Translations under genes and position numbers: made by a program
From: WVZH01 sp034430895
GTDB lineage: Bacteria; Chloroflexota; Anaerolineae; Anaerolineales; E44-bin32
Length of the DNA stretch: 6,064 nt
NCBI GenBank assembly: GCA_034430895.1
Contig: DAOUDW010000032.1
Span: 1-6,064 of the forward strand
Direction: 5' to 3'
In this document: positions 1 through 6,064 of the stretch, in pieces
How positions within the stretch are numbered: position 1 is the stretch's first letter
Layout: the number at the start of each line of letters is the position of its first letter
The notes under the pieces: model-generated
The model's input: only the letters and a program-made list of their open reading frames with translations
Told to the model about the DNA's origin: nothing
Databases searched by the model: none

Positions 1-2
1 AT

Positions 3-179
3 CGCTCGGAAATCGTGGAGGAGCAGCCGGACGGATTCTTGATCTGGCGGGCACAGGTGGCTGAGCCGCAGGAGATGCTGCCCTGGATCCGCGGCTGGGG
101 CGCGGATGTGGAGGTGCTGGAGCCGGAGGGGTTGAGGAGCAAATTGGAGAATGAAGTGCGAAGTCTGGCAGGGTTATAT
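3..179 (+). other. C-terminal (WCX) end of a WYL-domain transcriptional regulator, joined in frame to Cas3
   Basis: Translation of 3-179 gives a strand-helix-strand pattern ending in WIRGWGADVEVLEP, LRSKL and a final LAGLY. This matches, from memory, the C-terminal extension of WYL (YafY/DeoR-like) regulators, whose tails typically read V.EP.E...WI..WG..VEVLEP..LR......A..Y and then stop. WYL proteins are ligand-sensing transcription factors and several control or neighbour CRISPR-Cas loci. Here no stop follows: the frame runs through a short linker (about ASNAQLGQQ, 186-212) into Cas3. The helix-turn-helix and the WYL core, if present, lie left of the window. The region is about 67% GC up to base 140 by hand count, much richer than the sequence after it. 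Family assignment comes from motif resemblance only. Confidence 0.75.
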
Positions 180-2441
180 AATATCGCATCAAACGCTCAA
201 TTAGGACAGCAATTCTATGCTCACTCCAGAGAGGATGTAAGTGAATCGGAATGGCAATTGTTAGAGGAACACCTTCACCAGACCGGCCAGATAGCCTCTG
301 ATTTAGGCACTGCCGCAGGCCTTTCCGAACCGGCTCGCATCGCCGGCTTGCTTCACGACATTGGCAAATATTCACAGGCATTTCAGGATCGATTACGAGG
401 CTCTAAGCGGCGCGTCGATCATGCTACCGCTGGCGCTCGAGAAATAATTAAGCTTTTTCCAGATCAACCACAGAAAATCTACGCTGAACTATTATCTTAC
501 TGCATCGCTGGCCACCATACTGGATTGCCCGATTACGGTAGTCCCGCGGATGTGGCTTCGGATGGAACCTTGCTGGCCCGCCGTGACAAGAAAAAGCTGG
601 AGGATTACAGCTCCTATAAAACCGAACTCGACGCCAGCCTGCTCAACTTCAAACCACCACAGATCAGAGTGAACAGTCAAAACCCTGGCTTCTCCATCTC
701 GTTCATGACCCGCATGATTTTCTCGATCCTGGTTGATGCCGATTGGCTCGAGACCGAGCGCTACTTTGAGGACGTCCAGAAACCACGCGGACAGTATGCC
801 AGCATCGATGTCCTGGCCCAAGAGTTCAATTTTTTCCTCGAGCAATTTCGCGATCCACAGAGCGAAATCAACCGCATGCGAACGAATACCCTCCACGACT
901 GCATCGACCAATCCAATTCCCCTCCCGGATTCTTCACCCTGACCGTGCCAACCGGCGGAGGTAAAACCTACGCCTCTATGGCCTTCGCCCTCAATCACGC
1001 CCTGAAGAATGGGCTCGAACGGGTTATATACGTAATCCCTTTTACCAGCATCATCGAGCAAAACGCGGGGAAGTTCCGGGAGGCATTGGGACCCCTTGGC
1101 CAGGAAAATGTCCTGGAGCACCATTCCAATTTCGACTGGGAAGGAATACGAAAAACTTCCGATGATGAGACCAACAGGGTTTATGAGAAGTTGAAATTGG
1201 CGGCGGAGAATTGGGATATCCCCATCATCGTGACTACCAACGTTCAATTCTTCGAATCGTTGTTCGCCAATAAGAAACGTTCTGCCCGTAAATTGCACAA
1301 CATCGCCAAAAGCGTCATCATCTTCGATGAGGTCCAGATGCTGCCGCTCGATTATTTAAAGCCCTGCCTCCTGGCAGTGCATGAGCTGGTGAACAATTAC
1401 GATGTAAGCGCAGTATTGTGCACGGCGACTCAGCCCTCGCTGGAAAGATTTTTTCCAGAGGAAGTTGAATTCAAAGAGTTGGCGCCCCATCCAGAGGAAT
1501 TATTCGATTTCTACAAACGTGTCCGGGTTCGGGACTTGGGAACCCTGAACGATTCGGAATTGATCGAAAGGATGGAAAACCATCGCCAGGCTCTGTGTAT
1601 CGTCAATACCCGCAAACATGCCAAAGGACTTTTCGATCTCCTCGAAGAGGATGGGCGCAACCACCTCAGCACGCTAATGTGCCCCAAGCATCGCCGGGAA
1701 ACAATTACCGACATCAAGAGAATGCTCGAGGATGAAACTCAACCTGCCTGTCGTGTCATTTCGACACAGGTTATGGAGGCTGGCGTCGACCTGGATTTCC
1801 CAGCCGGTTTTCGGGCTATGGCCGGGTTGGATTCGATTATTCAGGCGGCCGGACGCGTCAATCGTGAGGGTAAACACAGGAGCGCGGATATGTTTATCTT
1901 CCATCCCGATACAGACTATATCAAGCGCACGCCGCTGTTTATACAACAGACCGCTTCGGTTGCCAAACAAACGCTGCGCCAGCATGAGGTGGATCCAGTC
2001 GCGCTTGATGCCATCAATACCTACTACACCACACTCTACTCCTTACAAGACGAACGCAATTTCGATGTGAAAAATATCATCGGCTGCCTGGATCGCGGCG
2101 ACAGGCGCTTCGAATTCGATTTTGCCGACGCAGCGGAGAAGTTTAAGATGATCGATCAGGATACGGTATCGATCATCATCCCCTATGACGACGATGCAAT
2201 TCGATGGATCGAGGCTTTGAAACACACGGACTATCCCCACACCATCATCCGCAAGCTGCAACAATTTACCGTCAACATTTATGAAAGGGAATTTCTCGCT
2301 CTACAAAGCCTGGGAGTGATTCAAACGCTGGGCGACCAATACCATGTGCTGGATGAACGCTTTATAGAGGAATATTACCATCCCAAAACCGGACTGGTTC
2401 TCCCCGAACGCGATGGCGGGGAGGCCGTATTTTTTGAATAG
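3..2441 (+). CDS. cas3: Cas3 HD nuclease-helicase (type I-C), fused in frame to a WYL-regulator tail; 5' end beyond window
   Basis: Cas3 is the target-degrading nuclease and 3'-5' helicase of type I CRISPR interference, recruited by the R-loop-bound Cascade. The Cas3 part begins at FYAHS (213-227). HD nuclease residues follow: H at 270, HD of HDIGK at 354-359, DH of DHATAGA at 417-422, and HH at 513-518. The SF2 helicase motifs are intact: Walker A PTGGGKT (948-968), Walker B DEVQ (1326-1337), TATQ (1422-1433), STQVMEAGVDLDF (from 1761) and QAAGRVNR (1842-1865). All metal- and ATP-binding residues expected of an active enzyme are present. The frame is open to the left edge, and the first ~55 codons read as a WYL-regulator C-terminus, so GTG at 15 is not a convincing start. 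No in-frame ATG lies between the left edge and FYAHS. If Cas3 is made alone, GTG at 156 is the best start. Cas3 identity is certain; the N-terminus is not. Confidence 0.96.
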   Translation, partial: RSEIVEEQPDGFLIWRAQVAEPQEMLPWIRGWGADVEVLEPEGLRSKLENEVRSLAGLYNIASNAQLGQQFYAHSREDVSESEWQLLEEHLHQTGQIASDLGTAAGLSEPARIAGLLHDIGKYSQAFQDRLRGSKRRVDHATAGAREIIKLFPDQPQKIYAELLSYCIAGHHTGLPDYGSPADVASDGTLLARRDKKKLEDYSSYKTELDASLLNFKPPQIRVNSQNPGFSISFMTRMIFSILVDADWLETERYFEDVQKPRGQYASIDVLAQEFNFFLEQFRDPQSEINRMRTNTLHDCIDQSNSPPGFFTLTVPTGGGKTYASMAFALNHALKNGLERVIYVIPFTSIIEQNAGKFREALGPLGQENVLEHHSNFDWEGIRKTSDDETNRVYEKLKLAAENWDIPIIVTTNVQFFESLFANKKRSARKLHNIAKSVIIFDEVQMLPLDYLKPCLLAVHELVNNYDVSAVLCTATQPSLERFFPEEVEFKELAPHPEELFDFYKRVRVRDLGTLNDSELIERMENHRQALCIVNTRKHAKGLFDLLEEDGRNHLSTLMCPKHRRETITDIKRMLEDETQPACRVISTQVMEAGVDLDFPAGFRAMAGLDSIIQAAGRVNREGKHRSADMFIFHPDTDYIKRTPLFIQQTASVAKQTLRQHEVDPVALDAINTYYTTLYSLQDERNFDVKNIIGCLDRGDRRFEFDFADAAEKFKMIDQDTVSIIIPYDDDAIRWIEALKHTDYPHTIIRKLQQFTVNIYEREFLALQSLGVIQTLGDQYHVLDERFIEEYYHPKTGLVLPERDGGEAVFFE
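146..158 (+). promoter_or_regulatory. Candidate ribosome binding site and GTG start for a stand-alone Cas3
   Basis: GGAG at 146-149 sits six bases before an in-frame GTG at 156-158. Starting there would give Cas3 about 19 residues before FYAHS, close to the short leader usual in I-C Cas3. A TTG at 144 with GAGGAG at 134-139 is a second option with a tighter spacing of four bases. Both lie inside the WYL tail, so use of either would make Cas3 by internal initiation alongside a fusion product. This is inferred from spacing alone. Confidence 0.35.
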
Positions 2442-2447
2442 ACCAAA

Positions 2448-2463
2448 AGGAGGTTGGATTATG
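2448..2463 (+). promoter_or_regulatory. Strong ribosome binding site deciding the cas5c start
   Basis: AGGAGG at 2448-2453 lies seven bases before ATG 2461. It lies downstream of the alternative in-frame ATG at 2413, which is inside the cas3 coding region and has no comparable site. This fixes the Cas5c N-terminus as MGYGIAIRIRGDYALF. Confidence 0.85.
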
Positions 2464-3120
2464 GGTTATGGAATTGCAATTCGCATTCGCGGCGACTATG
2501 CCCTCTTCACTCGCCCGGAAATGAAAGTCGAGCGCGTCAGCTACGACGTCATCACGCCGTCGGCGGCGCGCGGGGTGATCGAAGCTGTTTACTGGAAACC
2601 GGCCATCCGATGGGTGATCGACAAAATCCACGTTCTGAATGAAATCCAATTCACCAACATCCGCCGCAATGAGGTCAGTGAGAAGATTTCGACCCGAGAA
2701 GCCGAGCGCCGCATGAATGGCAGCAACGAACCCTTCTTCATGGATGTCACCGCCCACCGACAGCAGCGTGCCGCCCTGGTGTTGAAAAACGTCGATTATC
2801 TCGTCGAGGCGCATTTCGAACTGACCGACGAAGCCGGCGAGGACGACACCCCGGAAAAACACTACAACATCGCCTTTCGCCGTCTGCGCAAAGGCCAATA
2901 CTTCCACGCCCCTTACCTGGGAACGCGTGAATTCGGTGCTCAGGTGGAGCTTGTGGAAGAGGAACCGCTTACACCCAGCCAGCTCACCGGTGAGCGAGAT
3001 CTGGGCTGGATGCTCTACGACCTGAATTTCGAAGATGGGGAGGACATCAAACCACAATTCTTCAAGGCCCACATGCAGGACGGCGTCATCGATCTGACCA
3101 GCATCGAGTTGAGGGGGTGA
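2461..3120 (+). CDS. cas5c: Cas5c (Cas5d), crRNA-processing endoribonuclease of type I-C
   Basis: In type I-C, which lacks Cas6, Cas5c cuts the repeat hairpin of the pre-crRNA and then stays on the 5' handle as a subunit of the surveillance complex. The 219-residue product has the N-terminal ferredoxin-like strand IAIRIRGDYALFTRPE, the family block RGVIEAVYWKP (residues 37-47), and the C-terminal block RRLRKGQYFHAPYLGTREF (140-158). The catalytic triad known from the Bacillus halodurans enzyme (Tyr, Lys, His) probably corresponds to Y44, K133 and H134 here, so the protein looks active. The PYLGTREF block has T where I recall C in many homologues, likely neutral. The gene starts 19 bases after cas3 and its TGA abuts the cas8c start, implying translational coupling. 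Confidence 0.95.
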   Translation: MGYGIAIRIRGDYALFTRPEMKVERVSYDVITPSAARGVIEAVYWKPAIRWVIDKIHVLNEIQFTNIRRNEVSEKISTREAERRMNGSNEPFFMDVTAHRQQRAALVLKNVDYLVEAHFELTDEAGEDDTPEKHYNIAFRRLRKGQYFHAPYLGTREFGAQVELVEEEPLTPSQLTGERDLGWMLYDLNFEDGEDIKPQFFKAHMQDGVIDLTSIELRG

Positions 3121-3126
3121 ATGATG
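3111..3126 (+). promoter_or_regulatory. Ribosome binding site of cas8c overlapping the cas5c stop
   Basis: GAGGGGGTGA (3111-3120) ends in the cas5c TGA and is followed by two consecutive ATGs, at 3121 and 3124. The purine run is spaced better for the second ATG, which also gives the N-terminus MILQAL usual in the family; the first is only one residue longer. Confidence 0.6.
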
Positions 3127-4965
3127 ATCCTGCAAGCGCTCAATCGGTACTACGACATCCTGTTCAATGATGAGCAGTTAAAAATCTCTTATGGGTACAC
3201 CATGATCGGCGTCAGCTTCGCCCTCAATCTGTCCGAGGAGGGTGAGTTGCTGGATGTCCTGCCTCTCTTCCAAAAGGTCCAACGCGGCAAGAAGGAAGTC
3301 GAAGTGCCTCGTTCTATGATACTGCCTCAACGCATGAAAAGAGCATCAAATATTGCCCCGAATTTCTTGTGGGACAACAACGTCTATGTTTTAGGCATTT
3401 CAGATCGGGATGAAACCAAACCCGAGTACAGCTGTAAGCGATTTGAGGCCTTTAAAGAGCTGCACCATCGTTTGCTCGCAGAAAGTTCCAGCCACGCTGC
3501 CCGAGCGTTATTGGCTTTCCTGGATCGGCATGATCCGGCGCAAGCGCGCGATCATCCAGCGATCGCCAACTATCTGGATGGATTGTTGGAGGGAGGCAAT
3601 CTGGTTTTCCAGCTCAATGGGGAATTCATCCATGCCTATCCCGAGCTTCGTGAAATCTGGGAGGAACACTACACCGGTCAAGAAGCTGACAAAATGCAGT
3701 GCCTGGTGACCGGCAAATTAGCGCCCATTGCCCGCTTGCATCCCAACATCAAAAAAGTCCGCGGCGCAAGAGCCGGAGGAGCTTCACTGATCAGCTTCAA
3801 TAAGAATTCTTTTACCTCCTACAACATGACCCAGGGACAAAACTCGCCCGTCAGCAGAAAAGCAGCCTTCGGCTATACCACGGCCTTGAACTACCTGCTC
3901 TCGGACGCCAATCCTAACAAAAAGCTCTTTTTAGGAGACACCACCGTTGTCTACTGGGCCGAAAGTGAGAATCGCGCCTACGAAAAAGCCATGGCTGATC
4001 TCTTCGATCCAAGTTACCAACGCCAAACGACCGGTGAAGCTCAGCAATCCCGCCGAGACACGGAACGAAGGCTTGGGGAAGTAGCCGAAAAGGTCAAACG
4101 CGCCGGTATGCTCGATCTTGATGCCATTCGGGAGAGCTTGGGCGATGAAAATCCGCGCGCTTACATCCTGGGCCTGGCTCCCAACGAGGCCCGAGTTTCC
4201 GTTCGTTTCTTCATCACCGACCCGTTCGATAAAATCGCCCGCAATATCATGCAGCATTACCGCGATCTTGAAATGGTCAAGGAGTTCGAAGATCAACCCA
4301 AATATCTTTCGGTGAGAAGCATTCTATACGAAACGGTCTCCAAGAAATCCAGTGATAGAAATGCCTATCCTTTGCTGGCCGGCGCTGTATTTCGCGCCAT
4401 CCTGACCAACTCCCCCTATCCGGCGGCGCTGTTTTACGCCGTCATCAATCGAGTTCGCGCCGATATGGACGATAGATCGCGTGGCATACGCAAAATCACC
4501 TACGGGCGCGCCGCCATCATCAAGGCCTTTCTTATTCGCAAATATAGCCATCGTGCTGCCAATCCATATGAGGAGGTTCTGATTATGTCTCTCAACGAAC
4601 AGTCTACGATACCTGCATACTTACTAGGCCGTCTGTTCGCCGTACTCGAAAAAGTACAACAAGAAGCCATCGGTGAAGTCAACGCCAGCATTAAGGATCG
4701 CTACTTCACCTCGGCCTGCGCCTCGCCGCGCAGCGTCTTTCCAACGCTGCTGCGATTGTCGCAGCATCACATCGCCAAAGCGAAGTTCGGCTATGCAAGT
4801 GACCGCCGTATTCAAGAGATTCTCAATCTACTGGATGTCGAACAAAACCCCATCCCTGCCCGGCTCACATTGGATGAGCAGGGCTTGTTCGTGCTGGGCT
4901 ACTATCACCAGCGCGCACACTTTTACACTAAAAAAGACAAAGCCGTTATAGAAACTGAAAGTTAG
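3124..4965 (+). CDS. cas8c: Cas8c (Csd1), large subunit of the type I-C Cascade
   Basis: Cas8c binds the PAM and the crRNA 5' end, starts unwinding of target DNA, and recruits Cas3. The 613-residue product is of normal length for Csd1. It begins MILQALNRYYDIL and carries the family blocks CLVTGKLAPIARLHPNIKKV (from about residue 193), the segment SLISFNKNSFTSY, and the NSPVS and YTTALNYLL segments, followed by LGDTTVVYWAE (about 270-280). The last 126 residues form the helical small-subunit-like domain, which is also predicted to be made separately as Cas11c. No signal peptide or membrane segment is visible; it is a cytosolic protein. ATG 3121 is an equally possible start one codon earlier. 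The stop is followed by a 25-base spacer before cas7c. Confidence 0.95.
   Translation: MILQALNRYYDILFNDEQLKISYGYTMIGVSFALNLSEEGELLDVLPLFQKVQRGKKEVEVPRSMILPQRMKRASNIAPNFLWDNNVYVLGISDRDETKPEYSCKRFEAFKELHHRLLAESSSHAARALLAFLDRHDPAQARDHPAIANYLDGLLEGGNLVFQLNGEFIHAYPELREIWEEHYTGQEADKMQCLVTGKLAPIARLHPNIKKVRGARAGGASLISFNKNSFTSYNMTQGQNSPVSRKAAFGYTTALNYLLSDANPNKKLFLGDTTVVYWAESENRAYEKAMADLFDPSYQRQTTGEAQQSRRDTERRLGEVAEKVKRAGMLDLDAIRESLGDENPRAYILGLAPNEARVSVRFFITDPFDKIARNIMQHYRDLEMVKEFEDQPKYLSVRSILYETVSKKSSDRNAYPLLAGAVFRAILTNSPYPAALFYAVINRVRADMDDRSRGIRKITYGRAAIIKAFLIRKYSHRAANPYEEVLIMSLNEQSTIPAYLLGRLFAVLEKVQQEAIGEVNASIKDRYFTSACASPRSVFPTLLRLSQHHIAKAKFGYASDRRIQEILNLLDVEQNPIPARLTLDEQGLFVLGYYHQRAHFYTKKDKAVIETES
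4571..4587 (+). promoter_or_regulatory. Internal Shine-Dalgarno and start codon for cas11c inside cas8c
   Basis: AGGAGG (4571-4576), within TGAGGAGGTT, stands eight bases before ATG 4585, which is in frame with cas8c. It is as strong as the AGGAGG before cas5c. The codons it occupies encode EEV, with no need for such a perfect match, so retention as a translation start is likely. Confidence 0.85.
4585..4965 (+). CDS. cas11c: Cas11c small subunit, translated from an internal start within cas8c
   Basis: Type I-C complexes contain two copies of a small subunit, Cas11c, made from an internal start in the cas8c message (shown for the Desulfovibrio vulgaris system). It lines the inner face of the complex and helps hold the non-target strand. 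Here the in-frame ATG preceded by AGGAGG would give 126 residues starting MSLNEQSTIPAYLLGRLFAV, about the known size. The product looks mainly helical (LLGRLFAVLEKVQQEAIGEV, the LLRLSQHHIAKA segment, RRIQEILNLLDV), as expected of Cas11. It shares frame and stop with Cas8c, so standard gene callers will miss it. The assignment rests on position, frame, ribosome binding site and family precedent; no direct expression evidence can be read from sequence. Confidence 0.85.
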   Translation: MSLNEQSTIPAYLLGRLFAVLEKVQQEAIGEVNASIKDRYFTSACASPRSVFPTLLRLSQHHIAKAKFGYASDRRIQEILNLLDVEQNPIPARLTLDEQGLFVLGYYHQRAHFYTKKDKAVIETES

Positions 4966-4977
4966 CATTCGATCGAA

Positions 4978-4993
4978 AAGGAGAACTACCATG
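4978..4993 (+). promoter_or_regulatory. Ribosome binding site of cas7c
   Basis: AAGGAG (4978-4983), seven bases before ATG 4991, lies in the 25-base cas8c-cas7c spacer. An independent strong site suits the need for many Cas7 copies per complex. Confidence 0.8.
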
Positions 4994-5860
4994 TCCGAAC
5001 CTATCCAAAACCGCTACGAATTCGTATTGCTGTACGATGTCGAAAATGGCAACCCCAACGGCGATCCCGACGCCGGTAATATGCCCCGCATTGACCCCGA
5101 AACGGGCCACGGCTTGGTCACCGACGTGTGTCTAAAACGTAAGATTCGCGATTACGTCGAGCTGGTCAAGGGCGACGCCGCTGGCTACCGCATCCACATC
5201 AAGGAAGGCACGCCGCTCAATCAAAACCACGAGCAAGCCTACAAGGCCGTAGATCTGAAACCGGGTAAGAAAGCCGATCTGTCCGAGGTCGGTAAGGCCA
5301 GGCAGTGGATGTGCCAAAACTACTTCGATGTGCGTACTTTCGGCGCCGTGATGACCACCGGCGACAACTGCGGCCAGGTGCGCGGACCTGTGCAGATCAA
5401 CTTCTCACGCAGCATCGATCCCATCATGCAGCACGAGGTCACGATCACACGCCAGGCCGTTACCCGCATAGAGGACATCGAAAAAGAGCGCACCATGGGC
5501 CGTAAACATATCGTTCCCTACGGTCTCTATCGCGCCGAAGGCTATGTGTCGGCAAAATTGGCCAATCATGAAACCAAAGGCACTGGCTTCTCGGAGGACG
5601 ACCTGGCGTTGGTGTGGGATGCACTAGTCAACATGTTCGAGCACGATCACTCCGCCGCTCGCGGCAAAATGGCGACCCGCAAAATGATCGTTTTCCAGCA
5701 CGACAGCGACCTTGGCAATGCTCCCTCCCACAAACTGTTCGAATTGATCGAGGTCGAGCGTAAACCTGAGGCTAACCCGCCGCGAAGCTTCAGCGATTAT
5801 CAGGTCACCATCGATGAAGATAACGTCCCAGATGGAGTGACCCTAATCGAGAAAATATGA
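4991..5860 (+). CDS. cas7c: Cas7c (Csd2), crRNA-binding backbone subunit of type I-C Cascade
   Basis: Cas7c polymerises along the crRNA spacer (about seven copies in known I-C complexes) and forms the backbone that presents the guide to target DNA. The 289-residue product has the Csd2 signature YDVENGNPNGDPD (residues 15-27), the segment VTDVCLKRKIRDYV (43-56), and the block RTFGAVMTTGDNCGQVRGPV (from 115) followed by QINFSRSIDPI. Length is normal for Csd2 and the RRM-like N-terminal strand FVLLYDV is present. The start is fixed by AAGGAG seven bases upstream. Its final codons overlap the cas4 start by four bases (ATGA), coupling translation of the interference and adaptation genes. Confidence 0.96.
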   Translation: MSEPIQNRYEFVLLYDVENGNPNGDPDAGNMPRIDPETGHGLVTDVCLKRKIRDYVELVKGDAAGYRIHIKEGTPLNQNHEQAYKAVDLKPGKKADLSEVGKARQWMCQNYFDVRTFGAVMTTGDNCGQVRGPVQINFSRSIDPIMQHEVTITRQAVTRIEDIEKERTMGRKHIVPYGLYRAEGYVSAKLANHETKGTGFSEDDLALVWDALVNMFEHDHSAARGKMATRKMIVFQHDSDLGNAPSHKLFELIEVERKPEANPPRSFSDYQVTIDEDNVPDGVTLIEKI

Positions 5861-6064
5861 CTTCCCCCTACACCGCAGCCGAACTACTGCCCCTTTCCGG
5901 CATCCAGCACTTCGTCTTCTGCCGCCGGCAGTGGGCCTTGATCCACGTCGAACGGCAGTGGCAGGAAAACGCGCTCACTGCCGAAGGCCGCTTGCTGCAT
6001 AAACGTGCCGACGATCCCTTCTTCATCGAAAAACGGGGGGACGTCGTCATCGCCCGCGCTGTGC
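5857..6064 (+). CDS. cas4: Cas4 RecB-like exonuclease of CRISPR adaptation, partial (3' end beyond window)
   Basis: Cas4 trims prespacers and, with Cas1-Cas2, ensures that spacers are taken next to a correct PAM and inserted in the right orientation. Only the first 69 codons are present; the family is usually about 200-220 residues. Visible features are the opening LLPLSGIQHFVFCRRQWALI, in which C22 is the first of four cysteines expected to bind the iron-sulfur cluster, and LTAEGRLLHKRAD, in which H48 is the expected metal-binding histidine of the RecB nuclease domain. The catalytic D, E, K residues and the three C-terminal cysteines lie past the right edge. The ATG overlaps the cas7c stop by four bases, and no good ribosome binding site precedes it, so it probably relies on coupling. 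Confidence 0.93.
   Translation, partial: MTSPYTAAELLPLSGIQHFVFCRRQWALIHVERQWQENALTAEGRLLHKRADDPFFIEKRGDVVIARAV

Noticed and set aside
15..17. GTG at 15 as the true cas3 start
   Set aside because: The frame is open to the edge and coding resemblance to a WYL tail already runs through this point; no ribosome binding site precedes it.
177..182. TATAAT, a perfect -10 hexamer, as an internal promoter for cas3
   Set aside because: No TTGACA-like hexamer lies 16-18 bases upstream, there is no TGn extension, and no suitable in-frame start follows before the Cas3 motifs. It probably reflects the local AT-rich linker.
492..1298. Long antisense open frame of 268 codons opposite cas3
   Set aside because: It lies wholly opposite intact Cas3 HD and helicase coding sequence, shows no recognisable domain, and is best read as a shadow of the codon pattern.
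2413..2460. Longer cas5c start at ATG 2413, overlapping cas3
   Set aside because: The added 16 residues are unlike the family, and a perfect AGGAGG precedes ATG 2461, which gives the usual N-terminus.
2362..3135. Antisense open frame of 257 codons opposite cas5c
   Set aside because: It mirrors cas5c almost exactly, has no family resemblance, and cas5c is unmistakable on the other strand.
1..6064. A CRISPR repeat array, transposon or RNA gene within the window
   Set aside because: No regularly spaced direct repeats, transposase, inverted terminal repeats or tRNA/rRNA-like segments were seen; nearly all bases are coding on the + strand.
1..6064. A wholly new defence system
   Set aside because: Every complete gene fits type I-C in identity, length and order; only the WYL-Cas3 join departs from the known pattern.

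Overview
The window is the effector half of a type I-C (Cas8c/Csd1) CRISPR-Cas operon, all on the + strand: cas3 (HD nuclease-helicase), cas5c, cas8c with an internally started cas11c, cas7c, and the first 69 codons of cas4. The order cas3-cas5-cas8c-cas7-cas4 is the classic I-C order. cas1, cas2 and the repeat-spacer array would be expected past the right edge; no array is visible here. The genes are packed tightly: 19 bases between cas3 and cas5, none to three between cas5 and cas8c, 25 between cas8c and cas7, and a 4-base ATGA overlap between cas7 and cas4. This fits one polycistronic transcript whose promoter lies left of the window.

Region by region. Bases 1-179 encode the C-terminal tail of a WYL/WCX-type transcriptional regulator, cut by the left edge, which runs without a stop into Cas3 (motifs from about 213, stop at 2439-2441). 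GC content falls sharply near base 140, inside this join. Cas5c follows (2461-3120), then Cas8c (3124-4965). Near its 3' end is a strong in-frame ribosome binding site and ATG (4571-4587), predicted to start Cas11c, the small subunit. Cas7c (4991-5860) and partial Cas4 (5857 to edge) complete the window. No stretch above 300 bases lacks a gene, and no tRNA, rRNA, insertion sequence or terminator was seen.

How the genes work together (family knowledge): Cas5c cuts the pre-crRNA and caps the 5' handle, Cas7c subunits coat the spacer, Cas8c recognises the PAM, Cas11c lines the belly of the complex, and Cas3 is recruited to nick and degrade target DNA. Cas4 acts with Cas1-Cas2 in choosing PAM-flanked spacers.

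Organism: a bacterium with roughly 50% GC in the cas genes. The wording of the WYL tail and the Cas proteins feels like Chloroflexota (Anaerolineae-like), but this is an impression, not a demonstrated assignment. The system is a known type. The unusual points are the apparent in-frame WYL-Cas3 fusion with its composition break, and the clear internal cas11c start.
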